Below are positions 1 to 12,382 of a DNA stretch of 64,000 nucleotides, piece by piece. Made by a program: the position numbers and the translations under genes. The first letter of the stretch is position 1. The number at the start of each line of letters is the position of its first letter. The stretch lies in contig NW_025408668.1 in assembly GCF_020360975.1 (NCBI RefSeq), positions 6,262,001 through 6,326,000 on the forward strand. Reading direction: 5' to 3'. The DNA is from Hirsutella rhossiliensis (lineage: Eukaryota > Ascomycota > Sordariomycetes > Hypocreales > Ophiocordycipitaceae). The notes beneath the pieces are model-generated. The model was not told where the DNA came from. It saw only the letters and a list, made by a program, of their open reading frames with translations, and did no database searches.

Positions 1-1775
1 TTACTAGGCCTATTCCGGCCTTAATCCCCGTTAATAAGGGGAAGGGCAAAGGTAAGGGCAAGGCGGTAGCCGCGTTTAAGGCCCTATCTAAGGCTAAGGC
101 TAAGGTATCTATGCCCGCGGCCGTCGCGGAGCCGGCTCGGGAGCTAACCGCGTCTCCCTCCGACGCCGAGCTATAGCCCGGCAGTTCTCCTAGCGCCGAG
201 CCCGCCCTAAAGCGTCCCTATCTTACGTCGCCTACCGATCCTACTAACGCTCCCGACTTCGTCTAGTAGCGTCTTTATAGCTATCGCGGTTTAGTCCCGG
301 CTAAGATTATTACTAGTCTTAACCTCGATTAGATCTATAGTTATAGTATAGGCTAGGGTCGTAGTTTAAGGGGGGCTAGTTATCGGCTCTATCTTAGTTC
401 GGTTCTAGGTTAGGTCTTATTTAGTTATAGTCTTTCGGTAGTAGGTCTTATTCTATAGCTATTAAGGTCGGTTCGGTTAGGTTATATTAGTTTTATTCGG
501 TCTATAGTTTAATCGGCGAGGTTTACGCCTAGTCTAGGTCTAGTTCGGTCGAAGCTATAGTCCTATAATCGTAAGTCCTCTCCCTTTCCGGGTCGCCTTA
601 GTAGGGGAGGTAGTTAGCTAAGGTGGTCCTAGTTAGGGCCGCTCTATCCCTAGCGCGACCCCGGTTTTATTATCCGGTATATCTACGTATAGCCTCCGAG
701 CTAGGTCGAACTAGCGGAGCCTGCCTAAGCGGAGGAACTATTGCGCTAGCGGCGCCGCTGTCCTTTTCCCTTAGAGGCCCGCTCTCACGTTACCTACGTC
801 CCGGGCCCGTATTAAGAGGGACTCCCTCGCCTCTACCGTTAGTAGATAGTCGATTATCGTATAGTAGATAGTATCCCGTCTTTATCCATAGGTATATATT
901 AGCGAAACCACGCTAGGGACCCGTCGGTTAAAGAGGAAGTCGTTAAGCCCGATCTTTCCCGTGCGTATCTAGGTAATTGCCGTGCTAATATACTTAGGGA
1001 GGCCCTCGTAACGGTCTAGCGTTATCGCCTTATCGAACCGAGGCGGGAAGTCGGCGGGGTAGAGGGTGGTCCGGTATTATCGGATCGCGTCTTTCCTAGC
1101 GTTCTATCGGGCGGCCTATTCCTCGTTTAGCCTTACTATAGACTTCCCTAGCACGTGGTAGGGTGCAGCCCCACGTAGACGCCGCGAGCCCGGTTAGGGC
1201 TATAGTCTAGCGCTTTAACTTCGCTCGGAGTTATTTTAGGTGCGCCTTCTAGCGTAGTTTCCGGTGCACCTAAACCCCTAGTAGGCGGGCCTCTTAGACC
1301 GGGGTTACCACGTCGGCCCCGAGGCGGACCGGCGTCGTTATCGCTTGTCTCCTTCGTATAAAGTGCAGTAATTCGCTCTTCGACGGTTCGAAAGTAGCCG
1401 CGAACTCGGTCGCTTATTCTACGTATACCCTCTAGGCTTCCTTTAGGCGTGCTACCGTAGTAGCCTCGTCGGGTCCGATGCTAACTATATTCGTATCGTC
1501 GGCGAAGCTAACGGTATAAATACTATATATCGTGCTAAGCCTTTCGTATAAGGGGGTTATATAGTATAGAAATAGGATCGGGGATCGGGGGGAGCCCTAG
1601 GGGACTCCCGTCGGCACTTAAGTTAGCTCTAAGGTCCTCCTATCGAAGTAAAGGGTCGATCTCCTATCGCTTACGAAGCTCTATATTAGGCTCGTAAGCT
1701 ACCTAGGGTATCCCCTAAGCTCTAGTTCCCTTATAAGCTTATTATAGTTAACCGTGTCGAATACGCCCTTTATTT
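1..1775 (-). pseudogene. Tad1-like LINE reverse transcriptase, 5'-truncated and RIPed
   Basis: Non-LTR reverse transcriptase read on the minus strand. Starting near 1775 the frame gives GVFDTVNYNKL, then SFVSDRR, then GVP*GSPRSPILFLYY near 1560-1615, where the stop replaces the Gln of the conserved GxPQGSP motif. The catalytic FADDTNIVSIG follows, with FADD at 1495-1506, and then SKSELLHF. These are the A, B and C palm motifs of fungal Tad1-clade LINEs. Stops are TAA/TAG at expected Gln or Trp positions, as RIP produces. The endonuclease and N-terminal RT are missing at the high-coordinate end, where the frame switches abruptly to Gypsy RNase H sequence. That is what a 5'-truncated LINE insertion looks like. 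The rest should run off the left edge; 1-1100 is less clear but has the same composition. It is a dead copy. Confidence 0.8.
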
Positions 1776-2597
1776 AATATATTAAAAGGTCCTTTAAGCT
1801 TTCTTAAGAGTCTATTAGCTATACTATTCTTCTTACCTTCGATATATTATATAGTAAAGTTAAAGAGGAAAATATAGCTTATTTAGTAAGTTACTATAGC
1901 TCTAGGAATATCTTTAAGGGTACCTTTTAGTTAATTAACTAAGACTTATACGTTAGTTTCTAAGATAAATTATATACTATATAGGTATATTCTTAGTCTT
2001 TTAAGCGTACTTAATATAGCCTTATACTCCTTCTTTATTATATTATATTTAGTTTTTACTAGTAACTACGTTTTACTTTCGAACTTATAGGGCGCCTCTT
2101 TCTATCGACGATTTATATTAAGACTGCCCCTTAGCTAAGTAAACTAGTATTATATATTAAAATAATTTCTCCTCTTCCTAGGCTAACGTTAAGGGATACT
2201 AAAAAGACTAAATTAGTAATAGCTTTCTTAAGGGTAGCTATTACGTTTACTTATTTATCTCCTTATTCCTAATAGACTTCTTTCTTTAATAGGTTTATAA
2301 GGGGTTTTACTAAGATAGCAAACTATCTAATTTAGATTTAATAGTATCTTATAATACTAAGGAAAGCTTTAATATATATTATATTAAGGTATCTTATTTA
2401 TTCCTTAATTTTAATAACTTTAGCTTTTATAAGGCACCTTTTATTTATTCTATAGATATAACTAATAACTTTAGTTACTTACTAATAGAATTTTAATTTA
2501 GCCCTTATAATCGTATAACTAAAGAGTTTAATATTAACTAAGACTTTATTAAGGTTAATAAAGTATTTAAAGATAAATCTCCTTACTCTTAGCGCTA
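1776..2597 (-). pseudogene. Gypsy H pol, distal part (RT end and RNase H), RIPed
   Basis: AT-rich minus-strand Gypsy polymerase sequence downstream (in pol sense) of Fot copy 1. It reads VRRFIFKYFINLNKVL, then KVISYIYRINKRCLIKAKVIKI, then RAFLSIIRYY, matching the thumb and connection of fungal Gypsy RTs that follow the pattern VRRFVxEHxxNLxxVL...GxxVVGFxC...KVIKI...AFLGVxxYY. An RNase H-like stretch follows toward 1800. Joining this segment to 4449 onward, keeping a single TA, restores a continuous RT frame (KEVALRVRRF), which shows that the Fot element landed inside this RT. It stops near 1775 at the LINE junction, and the integrase is presumably beyond the window. All stops are RIP-type. 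Confidence 0.75.
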
Positions 2598-2641
2598 AGT
2601 CCCTGCACATAGAAATGGGCACCCCCCTGTTTTGGGCACCC
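2598..2641 (+). repeat. left terminal inverted repeat of Fot copy 1
   Basis: 44 bp, the exact reverse complement of 4405-4448. It contains the octamer GGGCACCC at its inner end and a related run further out, so the octamer is repeated subterminally, a likely transposase-binding motif. Confidence 0.95.
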
Positions 2642-2686
2642 CAAAAAAATCACGACCATTTTCAACACCATTAATTCAATCCCTTC

Positions 2687-4295
2687 TCACTGCCCACCAC
2701 CGTGCACTACGATACAATCGTCACCTATTTCTGAAACCTCAGCTTCGGTTTCATCAGATTCTTCATTCTCAGCTGCGTTCACCTCCTCCTGCGCCCGTCG
2801 TATTGCCTCAATATTGGCGAACCTCGAATTCGGGCTCGTGACCACCCTCTTCCTTTTTTTCGGCTTGACGGCCGCCAATTGTGTTTCCAGTGCCTGAATC
2901 TGCAATTGAGCTTTTGCTAAAGGCCATCCTTCTCGTCAAACCCTTTTGTGATCTTCCTGAACAGCAATCTCTTCGTGGGCACGTCGTCGTCTAGCTGGTT
3001 GAATTGAACTACCTGAACCTTCAGATCTTGCGAGCGCCTCGGGTCGACCACGCAATCTGGGATGTGTCTGATTGCCAGTCACTGGTGGGTAAGTGGCTAT
3101 TGAATGCATTGGCCCCATTTTTCGCGTTCTTTTGCGTCTGTTGCTGTTCTCCAGCAGAAGAGGGCTCAAAAGTGGCTTCGCCATCGACACCGGCCACAAA
3201 CCCGTCGCTTTCCAGCCACCCTTGATGTTTGACACAGTGAGCGCTTGCTCGCGTGCTTTCTGGTAGCAGGAAAGAAAGTTTTGCTTGCCGACTGGGCTTG
3301 AATCGGTCAGGAGGCTGAGAATCCGACCTGTTTGCGGTAGTAGTGCTTAAGAGCGAGAAGACAGACAAATCGAGCGGTTGCAGCACATGAGAGGTATGGG
3401 GAGGTAAGAAAAGAAGGTGAATCTGATGCTGGTAGCATAGATACATGAAGTCAACCGTCTCGTGACTTCCGTGGCCGTCCAATACTAGCAGTCTTCGCTC
3501 CGAAGGGTCGGGTGGCTGGGTTCTTGGAATGAACACCTTTTCGAGCCACTCCACCGCAGTTTGGTCCGAAGTCCAGCCGTTCTTTGTCGCAGTGAATTGC
3601 CAGTCACTAAAAGTACTGAGATCTTCTGGGAACCACTGTTGCTGGACCGATTTGCCCTTGAAAATGACGGGTGGAGGGAGGAAGGTGCCGGCAGCGGACA
3701 CGCACTCGATGAACGACGTCCAGACCCGAGAACCAGGCGTCTTCTTTTGTACAGATCGTTTTTCAGCACTGCCAACGACCAGGCCATTCTCCCCAAGTCC
3801 TTCCATGATGCCTGCTTCATCCATGTTGTACCTGTTCTCCGGCTTAATAGCCAGAATCTCGGGAAGGAAGAAATTGTTGAACCAAGGCCGAATTACCTCG
3901 GTAGAAGCGCCGTTGACACGCGCAGAGTCTCTGTGATGGCACTTCTGGGTCCGAACTGCAGGATTTCGTCTTAAAAATGCTTGCATCCAGTGTTTTCCGA
4001 GCGGTGTGTGGTCTCCTTTGACGGCGAGCATGCGCTGCGCGAACTGCCTGATCTGCGAGTGAGTGGGAGGAAGGCCCAAGGCGTCCTGAATGAGAATCCA
4101 TTCGGTAAGTTGCTTTTCCTGTGTCTGAGAAAGCCTCTGAAGAGCAGAAAATGCATCCTTTCTGCATTCGTGACCATGCATGCGATTGTAAAGAGTTGCC
4201 CTCAGGACGCCCCAATCGCGAGCAGCCTTCTTGGCGGATCCGCCACTGGCGATTGCCTCAAGGGCGCTGTGAATGTCAGACTCTGTATATTTCAT
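2687..4295 (-). pseudogene. pogo/Fot1-type transposase, frameshifted (Fot copy 1)
   Basis: Cut-and-paste transposase acting in the nucleus on its own TA-flanked ends. The likely start is the ATG at 4293-4295 (MKYTESDIHSALEAI); an upstream in-frame ATG at 4397 lies in the terminal repeat and adds unconserved sequence. From that start, residues 1-45 are a Psq-type helix-turn-helix (AKKAARDWGV...TLYNRMHG), about 60-125 a CENP-B-like second DNA-binding domain (LPPTHSQIRQFAQRML), and about 130-310 the DDE catalytic core with NMDEAGI (D159), VLDGHGSH (D273) and LQPLDLSVF (D309). The spacing of 35 residues between the last two gives DD35D. After about residue 315 (near 3350) the frame is lost. The remaining C-terminus continues in other frames (IKGGWKATGLWP near 3200; QIQALETQLAAVKPKKRKRV from 2905 to 2687), so there are at least two or three indels. 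The intact protein would be about 535 residues. No RIP-type stops are evident. Confidence 0.9.
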
Positions 4296-4404
4296 CAGTA
4301 GTGGCTTGAAGACACATGCGTCAATTTTTAGCAGATTGGATGCGTTTCCGCGGTGAAATTTGCTGTTGAAGTTGACGCAGCCGTTTAGGTTGGGCACCCA
4401 TCTT

Positions 4405-4448
4405 GGGTGCCCAAAACAGGGGGGTGCCCATTTCTATGTGCAGGGACT
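4405..4448 (-). repeat. right terminal inverted repeat of Fot copy 1
   Basis: 44 bp, a perfect match to the left terminal repeat. Just inside it, GGGCACCC, a 5-nt loop and GGGTGCCC form a small palindrome (about 4393-4413) that is present only at this end. Confidence 0.95.
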
Positions 4449-5000
4449 TACCTCTTTATTATTATATATTATATTAGGCCCCTTAATACCTATATTATTA
4501 AGGAAATTCCTATAGATATTTAGTATAAGGTCTTATAGGATTCTTTATATTATCCTTATAAATTAGCCGACTAAGTCTATAGCCCTTTATAGGAGTATAT
4601 ATATATATAAGAGGCTAATAAGTATCGCGAATATCGTTTAGTTATAGCTTTTAATATTAAAAGGGATTTAATTATAGCTTAAATAAAGGTTTAGGAGGGA
4701 AAGGATCTTATATATTAAGAAGTAGTCGCTAAACTTATTTATATTTAGCGGTAGGTTTATATCTCTTATTATAATAGTATTTATATATATAGCGGAATTA
4801 ATTAAGCGTAGTCTTTTATCTTTCTTTACTACTAAGAAAAAGGGGTTCTTATAGGGCCTATACCCTTTTTTAAGGACTCTTATTTCTAGTTTAATTTTAA
4901 GGATATTAATAACTTTCTACTTTATTACTTTTAGGATTAAGATTAAGGCTACTTACTATACCTTATATTTTATTATCTTAATAACCTATAAGGGGGCTAT
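4449..5000 (-). pseudogene. Gypsy H pol, proximal reverse transcriptase part, RIPed
   Basis: Minus-strand frame with TPFFLVVKKDKRLRLIN, then INTIIIRDINLPL and NKFSDYF around 4900-4700. This corresponds to the fungal Gypsy RT pattern NPxFLVxKKDGxxRLINAA...VTIRDANLPP...DEFSE. It continues across the Fot insertion site into 2597 and below once the insertion and one TA are removed. The sequence is extremely AT-rich with RIP-type stops. It is the polymerase of an LTR retrotransposon, now dead. Confidence 0.75.
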
Positions 5001-8000
5001 AGCTAGGTCGACTTTACCTCTTTCTATAAAGTCCTAGGATAATACTACTTCCTTATTAAATAAAATACTATTAAAGATCTAGATTTCTACCTTTATAAGA
5101 AAGCCCTTAAACTATTCCTAAATTACTTTAAGTCTTTCTTATATTAGCTACTTTCCTTTCTATATACTTAAGAATTTTCCTATTAAGTATTTTAGGTAAG
5201 GTCTAAGCTATATTTTATCTTTAATAGTATTATATTTAGTTTTCTTTTAGTTAAGGTCCCCTTTTAGTATTAAGCTATTTAATAGAGTATTATTAATAGG
5301 GTTAATCTTATTTACTTTTCTTTTAAAGAAAGTATTAACTCTTAGATTATATAATCTAATAAGTCGTTTCCTCCCTATCTTAACTTTAACCTTTTAGATC
5401 TTTTTAAACTTCTTTCTAGCTCTAATAATATTTTTCTTAAATTCTCCTATAGTCTTTATAACTATAACTTTAATAATCTCTTTTACTATTTTAAATCTAA
5501 TAGCTAGAATCGCCTTATCTCCTTTATTTATAATTAATTACTATCGTACTAGTACTATTAAGGGCTTATTTATACTAGTGTAGGCTAAGTTAAGGACTTA
5601 GTTAGCGCCCTATCTATAACTAAGGATCTTACTTCTTAGTAAGAGAATCTCGGCCGTTAGGGTATCTATAAAGCGTTCTCTTTATAATTATTAAGTAGCT
5701 CTTAAGTTATCTTCTTTAACTTTTATTACTAAAGCCTAAAAAAATTTCTTAGGAGCTAGGTAGCTATTTCCTATATAGTCTCTTTAAGCTTTAGTCTTTT
5801 ATATATATCTTTATTAACTATTAAGGTTATAGTCTAAAAGGATTTTTCTATATTAACTTTATCTAGAAGCTCTTATTTAATAGCTCCTACTACTAGCGTA
5901 ACTACTTAGATAGTACCGATTTAATATTTAACTTATATATTGCTATTTCTTAGGGAATAATTAAATAATATACTCGCGGCTCTAATAAATAGTATGCTTA
6001 GGATAAAGGGAACTAAGACTCTATTTAGTATAATATAAAGACGGATTAATATCTAAGCTATACCTATATAGAGATTAGTCTTTACCTACCTAACTATATT
6101 TATAAGGGACCTAGTATATACTATTATTAATACTTTAATCGGTAGGATTTTAAGCCTATATACGTTTATATATCTTTTAGTAATAAGGTTTCCTTTAAAC
6201 CTAGTATTAATTAAGGCGCTTAGAACGTTAGCTTTTTAGCTACTAAGCTATACTTAAATATAAGGTAGGTCTTATATATACTTAAGCGAGCGGAAAGGTA
6301 TAAGGACTATATTAATATATATTATAAGATTGCTATAAGGTCCTTTAAAGTTATCTCTTAGTATCTTATTAAGAGTACTACTTTTTATATAATAAATTTA
6401 TCTTTCTTTAGTCTTATTACTTCTAAAGTTTATTAATTAAATAGTCCTTAAGCTAGTTATATTATACTAATTATATTAGTTATAAACCTAACTTCCTTTA
6501 GTACTTATTAGACTTTAAGGTACTTATAATTTAACTCTTTATAAGTAAGGTAAGTAAGCTTAATCGGTTTAACTTAGTATTTTTTATTTTATTCTTTAAC
6601 TTATATTAAAGCTACTATAAGTTTTCCTTATAAATATTTAAGGAGGAGTAAACTACTTTCTATATTATCTTTAGCTACTTTTATAACTATTATTATAGCT
6701 CTATAAGGTCTTATATTACTCTTTACTTTCTCTAAGGTCTAGAATTTAATGTTTTCTATACCTTAGGCTATATCTATATATCTTATACTAAGGCTCTTAC
6801 TTAGTTAAGGCATAAAGTTAATTAAGTAATTTAAAAAGATTAGGATTCTTTTATATATAATTTCTCTAATAATTTTATTTATAAGTCTATTAAACTTCTT
6901 ATTTAGATCTACTTTATATCTATAATATATAAGGATAATCTTTAAGCTAGTTTTTACTATTTTTATTATCTCGATTTCCTTTATATCTTCTTTAACTTTT
7001 TATCTTTTCCCTTTATAAGTATTAATCCCTATTATAGTTATATAGATTATTTAATTATATATATCGCTTTATTATATATTATCTATAAATATAATAACTA
7101 ATATCCTTCTTACTTCTTTTTTTATATTACTTACTTTTAAATTCCTTAGCTTTTACTTATATAAGCTTTTATATCTTTAAAACTAGTCTAGGAAACTAGA
7201 TTCTCTTTTACTAGTAGCTTAATTTAAGTAGAATAGTATAACTATAGCTTTAACTTATTTTATAAGTAGTAATATAAAGGAGTCTAGCTATATATTTACT
7301 TAGTATATAATAAGCCTTTAAATATATATACTTATTTAAGAAAACCTATTAGTAAGTACTAAGGGAATTACGCTTTTATTATCTTTTCTTTTAAGGTAAA
7401 GAGTCTTATTTACTACTTTATATATTATAAATCTAATCTTATAGTCTTAAGAGTATACCTTATACTTATTAAGGTAATATCCTTCTTTACTATAATAAAA
7501 GTATTTCTTAGGCCGGTTAAAAGTATTAACCTAAAACTATATATATTAATTAGATAGGTAGTAAAATCCGATAGTATTTACGCTACCTCCTTATTTATAA
7601 CTTAAAGAATAGCTTCTACTACTAATACGTTTTTATTCCTTATTAAGCTAGTTAAATATCTACTCTTATTAGTAAGTATAGTTAATCTTTATATCTTTAA
7701 AGGCTTTTATTACGTTTAAGATCTCCTTTATAGGCTATCTAGGTTTCTTATCTATTTTCTTTAACTCTTTAAAAGGTTTTTCTTTACCTTTATTAGATTT
7801 AGCTTTCTTTATTACTTTATTAATTTCCTTAAAGAGCTAGTCTTTCTTTAGGTTCTTAAGCTTTTAATTATAGACTTTAGATACTATATCTTATCTCTTA
7901 ATATCTTAGTAAAGTACTAAGTAGTTATTAATTATATAGATAAGGCTTTTAGATAGGAGTTTTAAAATAACTTTAAATATCTTCTTATTTCTTTTTATAA

Positions 8001-9330
8001 CGTTAATAATAAGCTCCTTTAGTATTATATAGTAAATAAAGTATAACTAGACTATAGATTCTTCCTAGCTATTAAGTTATACCTTACGCTATAAGTATAA
8101 GTAGAGACTAAGCTATTCTATAACTTTTATAATAGTCTTAGGCTTTATAGTATTATAATAGTCTAAGCGGTCGTTAGTAGTTTTTAGTTATTTAATATTA
8201 TATATATAGTAGTATTAAAGGAGTTTCTTCTTTACTTCTTTTTAAGTAAGTCTATCTATAAGAATTTTAATAGTAAGGGTTATATAGAAAAGATATAGAC
8301 TTCGAGCTAGTCTATTTTATCTTTATTATAAATATAGTTAACGCGTATCTCTTATTTAAACTTCTTAAGGAATTTAGTTATATTTTTACTATTAAATTTA
8401 CTAATAAGTAGGAGTTATAATTAGCGGAGTTATCTTATAAGGTTATCTTAGCTTCTAGTAAGTATATCTCTAAGTTTATTAGCAATCTTATTAATATCTA
8501 CCTTAATTTTCTTTATATTACTAGTAGTAAGATTAGATAATCCCTCTTAATAGCTAGAGTTTCTAAATATAGTATGCTTATAAATTATAAGGTTATAAAA
8601 TTTAAAGTTAAAGTTTTTAAAGTTAAAGGATATCTTATTATAACTATTTTATTGCTTACTTTCTTATCTATTAATAGGAGGTAAGCGTTCTCTATAAGCT
8701 ACTATATAAAGGAAATCTAAGGTTAAGGTTATTAAGGTATCCCTTATTAGTACTTATATTAGTATTATTAGTATATATTTAAGTAAGAGGTCTTAATAGG
8801 GTTCTAAAATAGTCTAGATTACGCTATCGTTATTATTTATATCTTTTAAAGTATTATATAAGGATTATAGTTTCTTAACTAAGTCGGTAGTATTAAGGGT
8901 TATAGGGCTAATAATAAGAGCTTAAGGTTTTTTAATATTAGCTTATTACTTTTCCTTTATTACTAGTAAAAGCATTATTTAATTATTTATTTCCTAGTAA
9001 GTCTATCGCCTTATTAAGTCCTTAACTCTAGCTATTAAGGTAGTTACTACTTTAATTATTAAATCCCTAGATTTTATTTTTTCTAAATAGTACCGTTATC
9101 CTCTAAGTATTATTAGCTCTATAAAGCTACTTATCGCTATATAAATAAAATAGAATAACGATTTTATACCTTAAAGACTAGTTTTAATAAGAACGAGGGT
9201 ATATACTTAAAGTATACGTAGTATATAGCTAAGGATTAATAGAGCAATTAACTATATAATTATTTAATCGTCGGTCCTATATATAGCTCTAAGGGCCTTA
9301 AGTTATAAATATAAGTCTTAGAGGTTTCTT
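5001..9330 (-). other. upstream part of Gypsy H (gag/protease region expected), unresolved
   Basis: AT-rich, CpA/TpG-depleted DNA lying 5' (minus sense) of the Gypsy H RT, where gag, protease and the 5' LTR should be. I could not recognise a zinc knuckle, a protease motif, LTR boundaries or a target duplication. Assignment to H rests on position and matching composition only. No open frame of useful length survives. Confidence 0.4.
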
Positions 9331-9700
9331 TACTTTATACTTCTCTATCTTTACTAAAGTCGCGTAACTAGCGGCGTTTACTTTAAAGGGGAAAAATAAA
9401 AATTTAAATTAACCGTAATTAAAGAAGATGCTTTATTAAATAATTAAGGTCTTTATAAAGCCTTTAAGTATACTTAGAAGTAAGTAGGAAAGGGAGTACT
9501 AAGGGTCTTATCCTTTTTATAGGCTAATATCTATAAGGGTACGATCTTACCTATTAAACTAAGCTATTATATAACTTAATATAGAGATTCTATTAAGGTT
9601 CTAGTATATATATAGATATAGTATTAGCTAAGGACTTTAACTCTTATAACCTACTTTAGGAAAGAGACGATATTTTAGTTTAAAGATAAGGAGAAGCGGG
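9331..9700. other. boundary zone between Gypsy H and LINE G, nothing recognised
   Basis: RIPed DNA with no recognisable motif. It should contain the end of Gypsy H and the 5' end or ORF1 of LINE G, but I see no repeat or duplication that marks either border. Confidence 0.3.
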
Positions 9701-12382
9701 GCTAATTATTAATCTAATAAATAATTATAGCCTTAGGAGCCTACTCTTAAAGGGCATAAAAACGTAGTAACGTAGGGATTAAGAGAGTACTATTAATTTA
9801 GTATTAATAACGTTAGATTTAGCTAACGAAGTAGTAATATACGTTATTTATCCTACTAATTATAAGTTAAACTATAAGGCTATTTAAACGACTTTTAATA
9901 TTATAATATTAAAGAGAAGCGTAATACCTAAGCTTTTATTTAAGAACGCTATTTAGAATCTTATATAAAGCTAGGTAAAAGATAATCTATAACTCTTACC
10001 TTAGGCTATCGACGTTTAAGCTTAGATAGATTAGCTAATATAGGTTATCTTAAAGGCTATCTACGAACTAATACCCTAAGTATAGCTATTACTATATATA
10101 AAACGTTAGTAGACCTAGGATCTTATATAACTTAGGCGAGTATATACGTTCTAGCGGAACTAAGTATAGATATAACGATAAGTAAGCTAGGTATAACTAG
10201 ACCTTAAATAAAGGGCTAAAGAAGTAACGAAGGAGTTTAATAATACCGTTCGATATTAAAGGAAAGTATATTAAGATAACTTCTTTTCCGATAATACTAA
10301 TATCTAAAAAGTGACTAAATATCTTAAAGCTAGTAAGTATACTATAGGCAATAAGGTACTACCTTTAAAGAAAAGGGATAGGTTAACGACTAAGGATAAA
10401 GTAAACTAAGTAAATAAACTACTTAATACTTTTTTTCTACCTTTACTTATAAGAATAAAAGATAAGGGGGTATAGCTATAGTAGAAAGTAGTACTTATAC
10501 CTAGATTAACTTTAAGAGAGATTAAGGAAAAGGTTATAATAGTAAAACTATAGAAAGTACTTAGAAAAGATAAGCTTTTATTAGCGGTTTAAAGATAACT
10601 TTAGCTAGTAGTAAAAGATCGGGTATTTACTCTTTTTAAGGTATTTCTCTAAGATAGTATAGTACCTCGCTAGTAAAAAACCGCGAAAATTATCTTATTA
10701 AAGAAGCTATATAAAAGCGACTATATAGTAGCTAAAGTATAGCGGCTAATCTTACTTTTATCGACGCTTAGTAAGATACTTAAAGTAGTTATAGCTAAAT
10801 ATATCTTATATACTATAGAGACCTATAGTCTTTTGCCTACGAATTACTTTAAAGTAAGAAAGCGATAATCTACTAAGTAAGCGCTACTACTATTATAAGA
10901 ATAGGTTTATTAGGCTTAGCGTAACTATAAGGTACTTAGCTTAATTAGTTTTAACGTTAAGGGCGCTTATAATAAAGTTTATAAGGATAGACTGCTTAAG
11001 AGGATAGAAGTAAGAGGGATACTAGCTAAACTAGTATAATAAATCGATGCTTTTTATTCTAAGTAAATAGCCTTATTAGTAGTTAACGGGTATATATTAA
11101 AATAACGGGAGCTACCTTAAGTAGGCCTTCCTTAAGGGTTACTACTATTACTAATACTATTCCTTTTTTTTAACGTAGACCTTATTTAAAGAAGAATTAA
11201 GGAAGAAAGCGGCTTAATTATATTCGTTAACGATTACTCGGCCTAGTTAACTAGACCTACTATAATAGTAAATAGAGAAGGTATTTAAGCGAATATTAAC
11301 AACGTACTTAAGTAAGAGGTATATAGTAGTATAACGTTTAAAATAAAAAAGATAACGATTATTTATTTTACGTAAGCTATAGTATATAATAGTAATAGCC
11401 TATTTCTAATCTAAGGCTAAGAGGTCTAACTTAAGAAAAGTACTAAGATCCTAGGAGTAATTATAGATAATAAACTATAATTCTAAGAATATATAATAAA
11501 AGCGGCCGCTAGTAAACTTAGCGCTACTATAGGCCTAAGAAGGCTAAAGATACTATTACTAAGAGTATTAAGGTAACTTTTTAAAGTAATAGTTACTTTA
11601 ATTATAGATTATACCTTTAATATCTAGACGTATACCCTCTATATAAAATATATAGGTTAGATAAATAAAGTATAGATAATAAGGGCGTAGGCTATTATAA
11701 GCGCGTTTTATATAGTTATAAAGACTATAGCTATAGCTAAGGCTAACGTTTAAATAGTAAGGGAATAATATAGATAAGCTACGATTAAGCTCTATATTAA
11801 TCTTTAAACCCTACTAATAATATATCTATTAGTAGCGTTAAGATATTATATAACTAAGCGGTTTATATCGCTAATATAAAAGATTATTATAGCGGTATAA
11901 ATAGTATAGATAGACTAAATAAAAGATATATATAAGTATACCTTAATACTATAGATACCTTATATCTAAGTTATATTAGAAAGCGATAAAGTAAAGGCCG
12001 TTAAGGTAGTAAATAATTCTAAAGATATTATAATAGTAATATCTAGCTTATAAAGAAACGGTATAGTAAGGATAGGAGGCATAGTATATTATATAAACTA
12101 TAACTACTTAGGCGTCGTTCTTACTAGCTATTCTATATATATTAAGACTATAGAGGAGTAGAACCTATATATAGCGGAGCTAGTAAGGATAGCTACGGCG
12201 CTAATATATATATTAATAGACCCGCCTTATCGAGAAGTAACGGTTATAATAAGTAGTCGCTTAGCCCTAAAAGTAATTAGGCGTCTTTATAAGTAATCTA
12301 GCTAAGGAATTATTCGCTAAATTTATAACTATATTAATCGATTAGTTAAGCGAGGCTAGTCTATAAACTTTACCTAGGTACT
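9700..12382 (+). pseudogene. Tad1-like LINE ORF2 (endonuclease-RT-RNase H), first part, RIPed
   Basis: Plus-strand non-LTR retrotransposon polyprotein. Around 9780-9900 a frame resembling the end of the AP endonuclease reads LDLANEVVIYVIYPTNY-like sequence. RT follows: LPTNYFKVRK (near 10840), LISFNVKGAYNKVY (motif A, about 10940-10975), LP*VGLP*GLLLLLILFLFFN (motif B, 11115-11170), and IIFVNDYSA (motif C, near 11223-11240), where the family has FVDDYSA and the Asp-to-Asn change is RIP-type. ILGVIIDNKL lies near 11450. An RNase H domain follows at about 12060-12380 (VRIGGIVYY...YIAELVRIATAL...IISSRLALKVI). The frame is then cut by Copia A at its GTACT target and resumes at 18702. Stops are TAA/TAG only. 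Confidence 0.85.

Larger units (their letters stand above)
2596..4450. mobile_element. pogo/Fot1-type Tc1-mariner transposon, copy 1, with TA target duplication
   Basis: A 1,851-bp element at 2598-4448 is flanked by TA (2596-2597 and 4449-4450). The ends are perfect 44-bp inverted repeats starting AGTCCCTGCACATAG. It carries a minus-strand transposase with a DD35D triad, diagnostic of the pogo/Fot1 branch of Tc1-mariner. Unlike everything around it, the element is rich in CpA and TpG, so it has escaped RIP. It interrupts the RT of Gypsy H. A second copy lies at 47650-49290. The encoded transposase is broken by small indels, so the copy is probably immobile on its own, although its ends look intact. 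Confidence 0.95.

Noticed and set aside
623..871. 82-codon plus-strand ORF
   Set aside because: Antisense to the LINE polymerase on the minus strand; no domain, and composition is that of RIPed DNA.
3529..3974. Two plus-strand ORFs of about 135 codons
   Set aside because: Shadows of the Fot transposase core on the opposite strand.
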